DNA of 64,000 nucleotides from Limimaricola cinnabarinus LL-001 (lineage in GTDB: Bacteria; Pseudomonadota; Alphaproteobacteria; Rhodobacterales; Rhodobacteraceae). Below are positions 1 through 11,810 of the stretch, piece after piece. Position numbers and translations under genes: made by a program. Under the pieces are notes generated by a model. The model worked only from the letters and a program-made list of their open reading frames with translations, was not told where the DNA came from and did not search any database. The stretch covers positions 37,055 to 101,054 of the forward strand of contig NZ_BATB01000007.1 in NCBI RefSeq assembly GCF_000466965.1, in the 5' to 3' direction. Numbering within the stretch: the first letter of the stretch is position 1; the number at the start of each line of letters is the position of its first letter.

Positions 1-270
1 ACCGTGTTCGGCGTGCTCACCGGTCTCGGCCTCTTGGGTGTGTTTCGCCACAATGGCAGCCTCGGAGGCTTGGGCATCGTGGCGCTCATCGTGCAGGATC
101 GCCTTGGCTTTCGCGCGGGCTACGTGCAGCTTGGGGCCGACGCGATGATCTTCGCCACAGCCCTGATGCTGTTCGACACGACCACGGTGCTGTGGTCACT
201 TCTGGGCGCGGTGATCCTCAATACGGTGATCGCGTTCAACCACCGCCGAGACCGTTACATCGCCACCTGA
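1..270 (+). CDS. YitT-family membrane protein, C-terminal part (5' end outside window)
   Basis: The frame is open from the window edge, so only about the last 89 residues are present; the GTG at position 4 is internal rather than the start. Visible are hydrophobic helices with glycine-rich turns (GVLTGLGLLGVF; a GSLGGLGIVALIVQ stretch), then a final membrane helix and a short basic tail ending near HRRDRYIAT. The pattern of F-R-x-x-G-S-x-G-G before a helix is the conserved segment of YitT/DUF161 proteins, which are inner-membrane proteins of unsettled function, possibly transporters. The SMR exporter gene follows within a dozen bases, suggesting co-transcription. Family assignment rests on this C-terminal fragment only. 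Confidence 0.7.
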   Translation, partial: TVFGVLTGLGLLGVFRHNGSLGGLGIVALIVQDRLGFRAGYVQLGADAMIFATALMLFDTTTVLWSLLGAVILNTVIAFNHRRDRYIAT

Positions 271-280
271 GGTGCCGCCC

Positions 281-610
281 ATGCCTTGGATCGTCCTGTT
301 CTTCGCCATCGCCTGCGAAACCGTCGCCACCACCGCGCTGCATGCCAGCCAGCAGTTCACTCGCCCCGGCCCTGCCGTGGTCGCCGTGCTGGGCTATTGC
401 CTGTCGTTCTACCTGCTGTCGCTGGCGCTCGAAGCCATTCCCGTGGGCATCGCATATGCGATCTGGGCGGGCCTCGGGATCGTGCTCATCGCCGCGATCG
501 GCTGGACCCTGTTCGGCCAGAAGCTCGACGCGGCGGCGCTGGTCGGCATGTCGCTGATCCTTTCGGGCATCGTCGTCATCAACGTCTTTTCGGGCAACAA
601 CCCGCACTGA
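281..610 (+). CDS. Small multidrug resistance (SMR) family transporter
   Basis: A 109-residue, four-helix inner-membrane protein of the EmrE/QacE class, which act as dimers and exchange protons for cationic drugs or guanidinium-like compounds. The membrane-embedded glutamate of the family is present in helix 1 (ACETVATT), and the helix-3 motif IPVGIAYAIWAGLG is diagnostic. Length matches the family (105-115 residues). I chose the ATG at 281; a GTG nine bases earlier would add only three residues before the typical MPWIV start. It lies ten bases after the YitT-type gene, so the two are probably co-transcribed. The substrate cannot be told from sequence; both Qac-type and Gdx-type members look alike at this level. 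Confidence 0.88.
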   Translation: MPWIVLFFAIACETVATTALHASQQFTRPGPAVVAVLGYCLSFYLLSLALEAIPVGIAYAIWAGLGIVLIAAIGWTLFGQKLDAAALVGMSLILSGIVVINVFSGNNPH

Positions 611-720
611 GAGCGTCTCGTCGCGCGCATCCCCGCCATGCCGCCGCGCCGCGGCGACAAGGCTGGCCAACCGCGCGATTTTGGTGTAGAGGCGCGCTGA
701 CCCCTGAAAGAGTGAATTGA

Positions 721-2538
721 ATGGAAATCCGCAACATCGCGATCATCGCGCACGTTGACCACGGCAAGACGACGCTGGTGGACGAGCTCCTGAAACAGTC
801 CGGCGCCTTCCGCGAGAACCAGGCCGTCTCCGAGCGCGCCATGGACAGCAACGACATCGAGCGCGAGCGCGGGATCACCATCCTCGCCAAGGCGACCTCT
901 GTCGAGTGGGGCGACACCCGCATCAACATCGTCGACACCCCCGGTCACGCCGATTTCGGCGGTGAGGTGGAGCGGATCCTGTCGATGGTCGATGGCGTGG
1001 TGCTGCTGGTAGACGCTGCCGAAGGCCCGATGCCGCAGACCAAATTCGTGACCTCCAAGGCGCTGGCCCTCGGCCTGCGTCCGATCGTGGTGCTCAACAA
1101 GGTCGACAAGCAGGACGCCGAGCCCGACCGTGCGCTCGACGAATGCTTCGACCTCTTCGCCAACCTCGGCGCCGATGAAGATCAGCTCGATTTCCCCGCG
1201 ATGTACGCCTCCGGCCGCTCTGGCTGGGCCGACATGGAGCTCGACGGGCCGCGCAAGGACCTGACCGCGCTGTTCGACCTGATCGTCAAGCACGTTCCCG
1301 CGCCCAAGCAGCAGCAGGCCAAGAACGAGCCCTTCCGCATGCTGGCCACCACGCTGTCGGCCGACCCGTTCCTGGGCCGAATCCTGACCGGCCGCGTCGA
1401 GAGCGGTTCGCTGCGGGCCAACGAGACCGTCAAAGCGCTGTCGCGCAAGGGCGACAAGATCGAGCAGTTCCGCGTCTCCAAGATCCTCGCCTTCCGTGGC
1501 CTCGGCCAGCAGCCGATCGAGGTTGCCGAGGCCGGTGACATCGTGACCCTCGCCGGCATGTCCAAGGCCACCGTGGCCGACACGATCTGCGACCTCTCGG
1601 TCGAGGAGGCGATCCCGGCCCAGCCGATTGATCCGCCGACCATCACCGTGACCTTCGGCATCAACGACAGCCCGCTCGCCGGCCGCGATGGCAAGAAGGT
1701 GCAGTCGCGCGTGATCCGCGAGCGGCTCCACAAGGAAGCCGAATCGAACGTCGCGATCCGCATCGACGACACGCCCGGCGGCGAGGCCTTCGAGGTTTCG
1801 GGCCGTGGCGAATTGCAGATGGGCGTGCTGATCGAGAACATGCGCCGCGAAGGCTTCGAGCTGTCGATTTCGCGTCCGCAGGTGATCTTCAAGGAAGAAG
1901 ACGGCGTCCGCATGGAGCCGGTCGAGGAAGTCACCATCGACGTCGATGACGAATACACCGGCGCCGTGGTCGAAAAGCTCACCGGCGCCCGCAAGGGCGA
2001 GCTGGCCGAGATGAAGCCCGCGGGCACCGGCAAGACCCGGATCATCGCCTACGTGCCCTCCCGCGGCCTGATCGGCTATCACGGCGAATTCCTGACCGAC
2101 ACGCGCGGCTCGGGCGTTCTCAACCGTATCTTCCACGGCTGGACCCCGCACAAGGGCGCGATCCAAGGCCGGCGTCAGGGCGTGCTGATCTCGATGGAGA
2201 ACGGCACCGCGGTGGCCTACGCGCTGTGGAACCTCGAAGATCGCGGCAAGATGTTCATCCACCCGCAGGCCCCGGTCTATGAGGGCATGATCATCGGCGA
2301 GCACAGCCGTGACAACGATCTCGAAGTGAACCCGCTCAAGGGCAAGAAGCTGACCAACGTGCGGGCTTCGGGCACCGACGAAGCGGTCCGCCTGACGCCG
2401 CCCGTCGAGCTGAGCCTCGAGCAGGCGATCGCCTATATCGACGACGACGAGCTGGTCGAAGTGACCCCGCTCGCCGTGCGCATGCGCAAGCGGTTCCTCG
2501 ACCCGCACGAGCGCAAGCGTCAGGCGCGCGCGAGCTGA
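721..2538 (+). CDS. typA: Ribosome-associated GTPase TypA/BipA
   Basis: A 605-residue translational GTPase of the EF-G superfamily that binds 70S ribosomes and aids ribosome assembly and stress adaptation. G1 is AHVDHGKT (residues 10-17), the RGIT switch is at 50-53, G3 DTPGH at 72-76 and G4 NKVD at 126-129. The C-terminal half carries the EF-G-like beta-barrel and domain V plus the TypA-specific end ([17 protein letters not shown] segment and a basic tail). Length and start agree with the family. It is a single gene: a clear intrinsic terminator follows the stop, and the gene on the far side runs in the opposite direction. Confidence 0.97.
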   Translation: MEIRNIAIIAHVDHGKTTLVDELLKQSGAFRENQAVSERAMDSNDIERERGITILAKATSVEWGDTRINIVDTPGHADFGGEVERILSMVDGVVLLVDAAEGPMPQTKFVTSKALALGLRPIVVLNKVDKQDAEPDRALDECFDLFANLGADEDQLDFPAMYASGRSGWADMELDGPRKDLTALFDLIVKHVPAPKQQQAKNEPFRMLATTLSADPFLGRILTGRVESGSLRANETVKALSRKGDKIEQFRVSKILAFRGLGQQPIEVAEAGDIVTLAGMSKATVADTICDLSVEEAIPAQPIDPPTITVTFGINDSPLAGRDGKKVQSRVIRERLHKEAESNVAIRIDDTPGGEAFEVSGRGELQMGVLIENMRREGFELSISRPQVIFKEEDGVRMEPVEEVTIDVDDEYTGAVVEKLTGARKGELAEMKPAGTGKTRIIAYVPSRGLIGYHGEFLTDTRGSGVLNRIFHGWTPHKGAIQGRRQGVLISMENGTAVAYALWNLEDRGKMFIHPQAPVYEGMIIGEHSRDNDLEVNPLKGKKLTNVRASGTDEAVRLTPPVELSLEQAIAYIDDDELVEVTPLAVRMRKRFLDPHERKRQARAS

Positions 2539-2560
2539 TCGACGCTATCCGAACATGAAA

Positions 2561-2588
2561 ACGCCTGGTCGAAAGACCGGGCGTTTTT
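2561..2588 (+). terminator. Rho-independent terminator of typA
   Basis: A ten-base stem (ACGCCTGGTC with GACCGGGCGT) around a GAAA loop is followed directly by a run of five T on the + strand, 22 bases after the typA stop. It also separates typA from the oppositely oriented MOSC gene. Confidence 0.85.
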
Positions 2589-2603
2589 CGTTCCGTCGTG
2601 GTG

Positions 2604-3077
2604 TCAGACCGGCGTGACCGCGTCGCCGAGTTCGACCCATCCCGGCTCGATCACCTCCAGACACCAGCCGCCATGCCCGCGCATCGCGTTATAACCGCCC
2701 TCGCCGAGCGCGACCTCCATGCGCGAGCACGGCGCGCAGGGCACCGAAAACCGCAGCAGAGCCGTGCCGACGCGCAGGTCGCGGTGCCGCGCGGCGGTCA
2801 GGTTCACACCCGATACGACGATGTTGCGGCGCAGGGTTTCAGGCGCGACCGTCTCCAGCGCCGACAAAGACGCGATGACCGGCAGATGCTCGGATTGGAG
2901 GAGCGTCACCGCCCGCTTGCCTGGCCGCGCGTGATCGCCCGCGAGGCCCGAGGCGGTGATCTCCACCCTGGCGACGGAGAGAAGGCCCGCGCGTCGCGCG
3001 GGCCTCGTTCCGATCCACTCGACCCGGCCGGGGCGCGGAAACCGCGAGGTGAGGCTTGCGACCGTCTCCAGCCTCAG
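2604..3077 (-). CDS. MOSC domain protein, probable CTG start overlapping the upstream stop
   Basis: The MOSC fold (molybdenum cofactor sulfurase C-terminal) binds sulfur or Moco-related ligands; the small stand-alone members are of uncertain substrate. Seen here: an N-terminal GRVEWIGTRP segment, the GLAGDH core, RRNIVVSG, and the invariant cysteine in FSVPCAPC. The only canonical start in frame (GTG at 2966) would cut off the conserved first strand, so the gene must begin further upstream. There the sole candidate is a CTG at 3077-3075, whose last two bases are the first two of the DUF1330 stop codon, a CTGA counterpart of the usual ATGA coupling. That gives 157 residues. The domain call is firm, the start is inferred. 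Confidence 0.75.
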   Translation of the reverse strand: MRLETVASLTSRFPRPGRVEWIGTRPARRAGLLSVARVEITASGLAGDHARPGKRAVTLLQSEHLPVIASLSALETVAPETLRRNIVVSGVNLTAARHRDLRVGTALLRFSVPCAPCSRMEVALGEGGYNAMRGHGGWCLEVIEPGWVELGDAVTPV

Positions 3078-3354
3078 ATCTCCTCGACGATCACCAGATC
3101 GCGCTCGGCCGCGCCGCGCGCAAAGCTCAGCGCCTCCTGATAGGCCGCCGAATGGTAGCAGTCATGCGCCGCCTGAAGGCTCGGGAACCGGGCCACGACA
3201 TTGCGCGGACGGTCCTTGCCCTCAAGCTGCTCATAAGCGCCACCACGTACCAGAAAGGCGCCGCCATGCTCGGCGATCGCGCCGGTCGCGCGTTTCGCGT
3301 ATTCCATGTAGGCTGCCTCGTCGGTGACGGTCACATGGGCGATCCAGAGCGCGC

Positions 3355-3358
<4 letters not shown>
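3074..3358 (-). CDS. DUF1330 family protein
   Basis: A 94-residue alpha/beta-barrel (dimeric ferredoxin-like) protein. The pattern [34 protein letters not shown], and the [11 protein letters not shown] stretch with the HDCYHS turn are the hallmark of DUF1330, whose function is unknown. The start ATG overlaps the alaS stop by four bases (ATGA), so it is translated together with alaS; the MOSC gene in turn overlaps its stop. The three genes alaS, DUF1330 and MOSC therefore form one transcription unit. No biochemical role can be inferred from the sequence. Confidence 0.85.
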
Positions 3359-6033
<2,675 letters not shown>

Positions 6034-6130
6034 GACGTCTCCTTCGGGTCGCGGCGTAGCCGTCCTATCCCCGGCCTCGCTGCGCGTAAAGTCCCGCGCG
6101 CATCAACGCCCGTGGCGGCCCTCTCGAACG

Positions 6131-6163
6131 CAGGAGGCCGGAGCTTGCGCCCCGGCCCTCCTG
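6131..6163 (-). terminator. Hairpin between recA and alaS, possible terminator
   Basis: CAGGAGG-CCGG pairs with CCGG-CCCTCCTG (one bulge) about 20 bases after the recA stop. There is no T-tract on the recA side of the stem, so termination would be weak or Rho-assisted and some read-through into alaS is expected. Confidence 0.4.
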
Positions 6164-6180
6164 TTTTATGCGGGAGCGGA

Positions 6181-7269
<1,089 letters not shown>

Positions 7270-7319
7270 TGTTCGCAATCCTTATCCCACACCCGCCACA
7301 TGGCGGCAATCATTGCGTC

Positions 7320-7334
7320 GTTCATGTCTTGTTC
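7320..7334 (-). promoter_or_regulatory. SOS box (LexA operator) of recA
   Basis: On the recA strand the bases read GAAC-N7-GAAC, the direct-repeat operator established for LexA of Alphaproteobacteria. It lies 51 bases upstream of the recA ATG and about ten bases downstream of the candidate -10 element, where a bound repressor would block initiation. Confidence 0.85.
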
Positions 7335-7343
7335 ACTATGCTG

Positions 7344-7372
7344 GATATGAGACCATAAGGAGAACATTGCAA
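7344..7372 (-). promoter_or_regulatory. Candidate recA promoter
   Basis: On the minus strand TTGCAA (7372-7367) and CATATC (7349-7344) are separated by exactly 17 bases, a reasonable sigma-70 type -35/-10 pair. The SOS box follows immediately downstream. The -10 match is only moderate. Confidence 0.5.
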
Positions 7373-7444
7373 GGGAAACATGCCCGCAGTTTTCCTCGGG
7401 AGCGGTTAATGTAAGGTTACCGAGATCACGTCACGGAGAGCGTC

Positions 7445-8040
7445 ATGCTGGTATTCTGGAAAGAGCGCTTGATCCTGCTGGCGGTGCCCAAGACCGGCAC
7501 CACGGCACTGGAGGGCGCGTTGGCGCCGCGCGCGCAGTTCGTGCTGCGCGACCCGCCGCAGATCAAGCACGCGCCGCTCTATCGCGCCCGCCGCTTCGTG
7601 GTGCCGCTGATCGAAGCGGCGGGGGGCGAGGGCTTCGAGACGGTGGCGGCGGTGCGCGAGCCGGTGGACTGGCTCGGCAGTTGGTGGCGATACCGGCAGC
7701 GCGACGATCTCGCGGGGCACCCCAACTCGACGCGCGGCGTGCCCTTCGAGGAGTTCGTGGACCAGTACGCCCGTGGCAAGCCCGCGCCCTACGCCTCGGT
7801 CGGCAGCCAGGCGCGTTTCGTGGGCGACGGAGAGGGCAGCATCGGCGTCGATCACCTGTTCCGCTACGAGGCGATGGAGAGCCTCAAGGGGTTCCTCGAA
7901 GAGCGGCTGTCGCTGTCGATCGATCTGCCCCGCTCAATGTCTCGCCAGAACATCCGATGGAGCTTCCCGACCACGTCGCCTCCAAGTTGCGGCGCAAGCG
8001 CGAGGCCGAGTTCGCGGTCTGGCAGGCGGCGCGCACCTAG
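7445..8040 (+). CDS. Sulfotransferase-like P-loop protein, frameshifted near 7932
   Basis: The first ~162 residues read in one frame from the ATG at 7445 and contain PKTGTTALEG (from residue 15), the phosphosulfate-binding P-loop shape of sulfotransferases, plus a VREPVDWLGSWWRY stretch like their second motif. After SIDLP the frame breaks. Restoring one G after position 7932 (CCG[G]CTC) continues with LNVSPEHP and a helical end KREAEFAVWQAART, stopping at 8040. Without it the frame runs on as an arginine/proline-rich tail antisense to the antiporter. The intact protein would be about 198 residues. Related proteins in this order are often labelled gamma-glutamyl kinase, which the motifs do not support. 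Substrate unknown. Confidence 0.7.
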
Positions 8041-10556
8041 GCCGCCTCCGGCGTCGTGCCCAGCGCGGCGGCGCGTTCGGGGTCCATGCCGCGCTTGAGC
8101 GCGCTCTCGCGCACCGCCTCGCGCAGCGCCGGGCTGCGCCGCATCAGCCGCAGGAACCGCGCCTCGTCCAACTCGAGAAGCACCCCGTGGCTGATCGCGC
8201 GCACCTCGACGCGCCGCCTGCGTGGCGAAAGCAGCGCCAGCTGACCGAACATCTCGCCCCGGCCAAGCCGCACCGTCTGGCCCGCGGTTTCGACCTCCAC
8301 CGCGCCCGAGGCGATGAAACTGACCGCCCGGGCGGTGGCGTCGCGCTGCTGCAGCACCTCGCCGGCGGCGACGAAGCGCGTGACCAGCGCCTTGGAGAGC
8401 CGCTGGCGCACCGCCTCGTCGAGATCGGCGAAGAGCGGGAATTGCTGCACCAGAACGGCCTTTTGCACCGCGAGGTCGAGCTTGGGCCGGGCCTCGGCCT
8501 CCATGCGCTGCGCTTCGAGCTGCGCCAGCAGCGTCGCGTGAAGTTCCGGCCCGATCAGCCCGTCCTCGCGCAGCGCCGCGTATTCGCGCTCCTCGATCCG
8601 AAGCGCGGTGCGGCGGATGAAGCGGCGCTCCAACTCCTCGGCATAGCCCGGATACTGGAGCCTGAGCCCGTCGAGCGCTTGGGCCACCTGCTCACCGCGC
8701 CGTCCGATCAGCTCGTGCAGCAGCTCCGCCACGCGGCGTCCGTGAATGCGGCGGATGCGGTTGTCGATGAAACCATCGAGATCGCGCAGCACGAGCCCTT
8801 GGGTCAACAGCAGTTCGAACCGGTCGGAGGTGAGCCCCGCCAGCGGTCCGGAGATGTGCAGCCGGTTGTGCAGGAAGGCCGCGAAGCGCGTCGGCCCGCC
8901 CTGCCCGAGGCTCTCGCGGGCGGCGCGCCGATACCCCATGCGCCCGCTGGAGCGGGTCATCTCGATCAGCCGATCGGCTTCGGCCAAGGCCCGCTCTGCC
9001 TGCCGGTTGGAAATCGCCCGGTCCCGGAACAATTGAAGAACATGCTCGCGTTCCGCGCCTGCCAGCGCGATCAGGCCCAGCGTGATCCGGTCGCGGTCCG
9101 AGATCGCCTCGCCCTCTTCGGCCTTGGCCACCGCCTCGTCGAGCCGTTCGGCGAAGCTCTTGGCCTCGGAGCGGACCGTTTCGCGCGTGAGGCCATAGTT
9201 CTCGGCCGCTTCGCTCACCGACTCGCGCACGGTCTGCAGCGCCACGGCGACGACCTGCCGGGCAAGCGCCGCGTCGAGCGGCGACAGCTTCTCGAGACCC
9301 AGCCGCTTGACCAGAGGGCGCAGGGTGACGCCCTGCACGATCAGGGTGAACAGGGTGAAGCCGGTGGCGAGGATGCCGGTGAGGCGACGCACCTCCTCGG
9401 GCACCCGCAGGCTTTCGGTCACGGCCAGCGCCAGCGCCAGCGTGATCGCCCCGCGCAGGCCGCCCCAGAGGATCGCCATGCGGTAGGGCCGCTCCACCGG
9501 GGGCGAGAGGCGCAGGCGGCTCAGCAGCGGCAGCAGCCCCCACAGGATCGCCACCCGTCCGCCCAGCGCGGCCAGCGTGACCACGGCGACGAGGACGAAA
9601 TCCATGAGCTGCGCGCCATGCAGCAGCCGCGGGATCAGCAGCGCCGCAAGCAGGAAGATGAAGGCCCCGGCCCAATGCGCCAGCAGGTCCCAGACCTCGC
9701 GCATGTTGGTCCACGCCACGGGCGAGAGACGACCGGGGGCCGCGAGGTTGAGTGTCAGCCCCGCCCCCACCACTGCGATGACACCCGAGGCGCCGACCAG
9801 CTTCTCGGCCACGATATAGGCCAGATAGGGCAGCGCCACGGAGACCGAGATCTGCGCCAGCGGAAACCGCCCCAGCCAGCGCATCAGCCGCACCGCGATC
9901 TGCGCCATGATCCAGCCGGTGAGACCGCCCGCGCCCAGAAGCCACGGGAACTGCGCCAGCGCGGCGCCCAGCTCGGGGTTGGGCACGCCGCGCATCACGA
10001 AGCCCATGAACAGGCCGAACAGCGCGATGGCGGCGGCGTCGTTCAGGAGGCTCTCGCCCTCGATGATCCGGCTCAGCCGGCGTGGTGCGGCGAGGTTGCG
10101 AAAGATCGAGACCACGGCCGAGGGGTCGGTGGTCGACACGATCGAGCCGATCAGAAGGCACGCCATCAGCGGCAGCACGCCCGTCAGGAACAGCGCGTAG
10201 CCGACCGAAAAGGTCGCCACCACGACTGCCACGATGGCGAGCGTCAGGATCGGCACCCAGTCGTCGATCATCCGCCGCAGGTTCACCCCCAGCGTCACCT
10301 GGAACAGCAGCGTCGGCAGGAACACGTAAAGGAACACGTTCGAGCGGATCGGCAGGTTCAGGATCGCCTCGGCCACCGGGTTCAGCGCATCGGTGATCTG
10401 CGTGTTGAGAAAGAACGTGGCCCCCGCGCCCGCCATGAGGCCGAAAGCCGCGAGGATCACGTTGAACGGCAGCCGCAACCGCGCGGCGAGCGGCTCTCCC
10501 AAACCGATCAGCAGGAAGAACGAGGCGAGGATGACGGTGGCGATGACGATGTCCAT
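8037..10556 (-). CDS. CPA1 sodium/proton antiporter with C-terminal cyclic-nucleotide-binding-like domain
   Basis: 839 residues. The first ~410 are an inner-membrane cation/proton antiporter with a dozen predicted helices; STTDPSAVVSI and the GESLLNDAAAIALF segment carry the ion-site aspartates of the CPA1 family. A long cytoplasmic part follows: helical and charged to about residue 690, then a cNMP-binding-type beta-roll (LFADLDEAVRQRLSKAL, then VSFIASGAVEVET and RLGRGEMFGQLALLS). The architecture matches SOS1-like and sperm-NHE-like exchangers in which the roll domain gates transport. The RGEMFGQLALLSPRRRR phosphate-binding cassette is recognisable (GxxxGE/Q-L-A-L), but ligand binding cannot be assumed. 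Its stop overlaps that of the convergent sulfotransferase-like gene. Confidence 0.88.
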   Translation of the reverse strand: MDIVIATVILASFFLLIGLGEPLAARLRLPFNVILAAFGLMAGAGATFFLNTQITDALNPVAEAILNLPIRSNVFLYVFLPTLLFQVTLGVNLRRMIDDWVPILTLAIVAVVVATFSVGYALFLTGVLPLMACLLIGSIVSTTDPSAVVSIFRNLAAPRRLSRIIEGESLLNDAAAIALFGLFMGFVMRGVPNPELGAALAQFPWLLGAGGLTGWIMAQIAVRLMRWLGRFPLAQISVSVALPYLAYIVAEKLVGASGVIAVVGAGLTLNLAAPGRLSPVAWTNMREVWDLLAHWAGAFIFLLAALLIPRLLHGAQLMDFVLVAVVTLAALGGRVAILWGLLPLLSRLRLSPPVERPYRMAILWGGLRGAITLALALAVTESLRVPEEVRRLTGILATGFTLFTLIVQGVTLRPLVKRLGLEKLSPLDAALARQVVAVALQTVRESVSEAAENYGLTRETVRSEAKSFAERLDEAVAKAEEGEAISDRDRITLGLIALAGAEREHVLQLFRDRAISNRQAERALAEADRLIEMTRSSGRMGYRRAARESLGQGGPTRFAAFLHNRLHISGPLAGLTSDRFELLLTQGLVLRDLDGFIDNRIRRIHGRRVAELLHELIGRRGEQVAQALDGLRLQYPGYAEELERRFIRRTALRIEEREYAALREDGLIGPELHATLLAQLEAQRMEAEARPKLDLAVQKAVLVQQFPLFADLDEAVRQRLSKALVTRFVAAGEVLQQRDATARAVSFIASGAVEVETAGQTVRLGRGEMFGQLALLSPRRRRVEVRAISHGVLLELDEARFLRLMRRSPALREAVRESALKRGMDPERAAALGTTPEAA

Positions 10557-10751
10557 GCCCCTGCGATACAGCCTTGTCGCGGCGCGGGAAATGGCCTGCG
10601 CGCGCGGATCGGCGGCGAAACGTCGCGCCGCCCGAGGGCTCCTTCCAACCGGTCAGGAAACCTGACCGCGCATCTTGCCAGAGCGCTGCCGCTGAGGCAG
10701 GCTCACCACCGGAACGGCGGCCGGGGAGAGCCGTCGCAACGGGAGGAATTC

Positions 10752-11705
10752 ATGACCATCACCACCATTCTCAAGGGGGCGGCGGCGAGCGCCGCGCTCG
10801 TGACCGCGCCGCTGGCCGCAAACGCGCAGGAGTTCATCAACGTGCTGACGGGCGGCACCTCGGGCGTCTACTACCCGCTCGGCGTCGGCCTCTCGAACAT
10901 CTATGGCGAGAACATCGAAGGCGCGCGCACGCAGGTGCAGTCGACCAAGGCGAGCGTCGAGAACATGAACCTGTTGCAGGACGGGCGCGGCGAGCTGGCC
11001 TTCGCGCTCGGTGACACGGTGGCGATGGCCTGGGAAGGCAACGCGGATGCGGGCTTCACCGCGCCGCTCGACCAGATCCGCGGCATCGCCGCGATCTATC
11101 CCAACTACATCCAGATCGTCGCTTCCGCCGAGAGCGGCATCACCAGCTTCGAAGAGCTCAAGGGCAAGGGCCTGTCGGTCGGCGCGCCGGCTTCGGGCAC
11201 CGAGCTCAACGCCCGCGCCATCTTCGGCGCGATGGAGATGAGCTACGACGATCTGGGCAAGACCGAGTACCTGCCTTTCGCGGAATCGGTCGAGCTGATC
11301 AAGAACCGCCAGCTCGACGGCACGCTGCAATCGGCGGGCCTCGGCGTCGCCTCGATCCGCGACCTCGCCTCCTCGATCGACATCAACGTGGTGGCGATCC
11401 CGGCCGAGACCGCCGAGGCGCTGGGCGCGCCCTATGTCGCCGCGACCATCCCGGCGGGCACCTACGACGGTCAGGAGGAGGACGTGTCCACCGTGGCGGT
11501 GTCGAACTTCCTCGTCACCCATGCGGGCGTCTCCGACGATCTCGCCTACGAGATGACGCGTCTGCTCTACGAGAACCTCGACACGCTCGAGGCCAACCAC
11601 ATGGCCGCCGCCGACATCAAGATCGAGGACGCGCTGAACGGCATGCCGATCCCGCTGCATCCGGGCGCGGAGCGCTACTACCGCGAGCAGGGCATGATCG
11701 ACTGA
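10752..11705 (+). CDS. TAXI-family TRAP transporter solute-binding protein
   Basis: 317 residues with a signal peptide (MTITTILKGAAASAALV...ANAQ, cleavage around residue 25). After it comes the TAXI signature NVLTGGTSGVYYPLG and the GIAAIYPNYIQIV segment. TAXI proteins are the periplasmic receptors of one class of TRAP transporters and deliver small organic acids or amino acids to the membrane subunit. The start has a strong site (GGGAGGA, five bases before the ATG). The fused permease and a DUF1850 gene follow, so the three genes make one transporter. Ligand is not deducible. Confidence 0.93.
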   Translation: MTITTILKGAAASAALVTAPLAANAQEFINVLTGGTSGVYYPLGVGLSNIYGENIEGARTQVQSTKASVENMNLLQDGRGELAFALGDTVAMAWEGNADAGFTAPLDQIRGIAAIYPNYIQIVASAESGITSFEELKGKGLSVGAPASGTELNARAIFGAMEMSYDDLGKTEYLPFAESVELIKNRQLDGTLQSAGLGVASIRDLASSIDINVVAIPAETAEALGAPYVAATIPAGTYDGQEEDVSTVAVSNFLVTHAGVSDDLAYEMTRLLYENLDTLEANHMAAADIKIEDALNGMPIPLHPGAERYYREQGMID

Positions 11706-11749
11706 TCGGATTTCGGCCCCCCCCATAGGGGTCGATCCCGCCCCGAGCG

Positions 11750-11783
11750 CGCCCCGTCCTCCCGCCGGAAGACGGGGCGTTTT
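11750..11783 (+). terminator. Terminator/attenuator between TAXI receptor and TRAP permease
   Basis: CGCCCCGTC and GACGGGGCG form a nine-base stem with a 12-base loop, followed by TTTT. It lies inside the operon, 28 bases before the permease ATG. It probably reduces permease expression relative to the abundant periplasmic receptor. Confidence 0.75.
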
Positions 11784-11810
11784 GCCCTGACAGCCCCGAA
11801 AGCCTGCGCC

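Noticed and set aside
409..2508. 699-codon minus-strand frame over typA
   Set aside because: Composition is the reverse complement of typA codons; typA itself has all GTPase motifs.
7773..10751. Very long + strand frame continuing into the TAXI gene (1310 codons)
   Set aside because: It is the antisense of the antiporter gene in high-GC DNA; the TAXI start at 10752 has its own ribosome site and signal peptide.
11710..11735. C-run near 11717 as a regulatory or slippery element
   Set aside because: It lies outside any coding frame between a stop and a terminator; most likely incidental.
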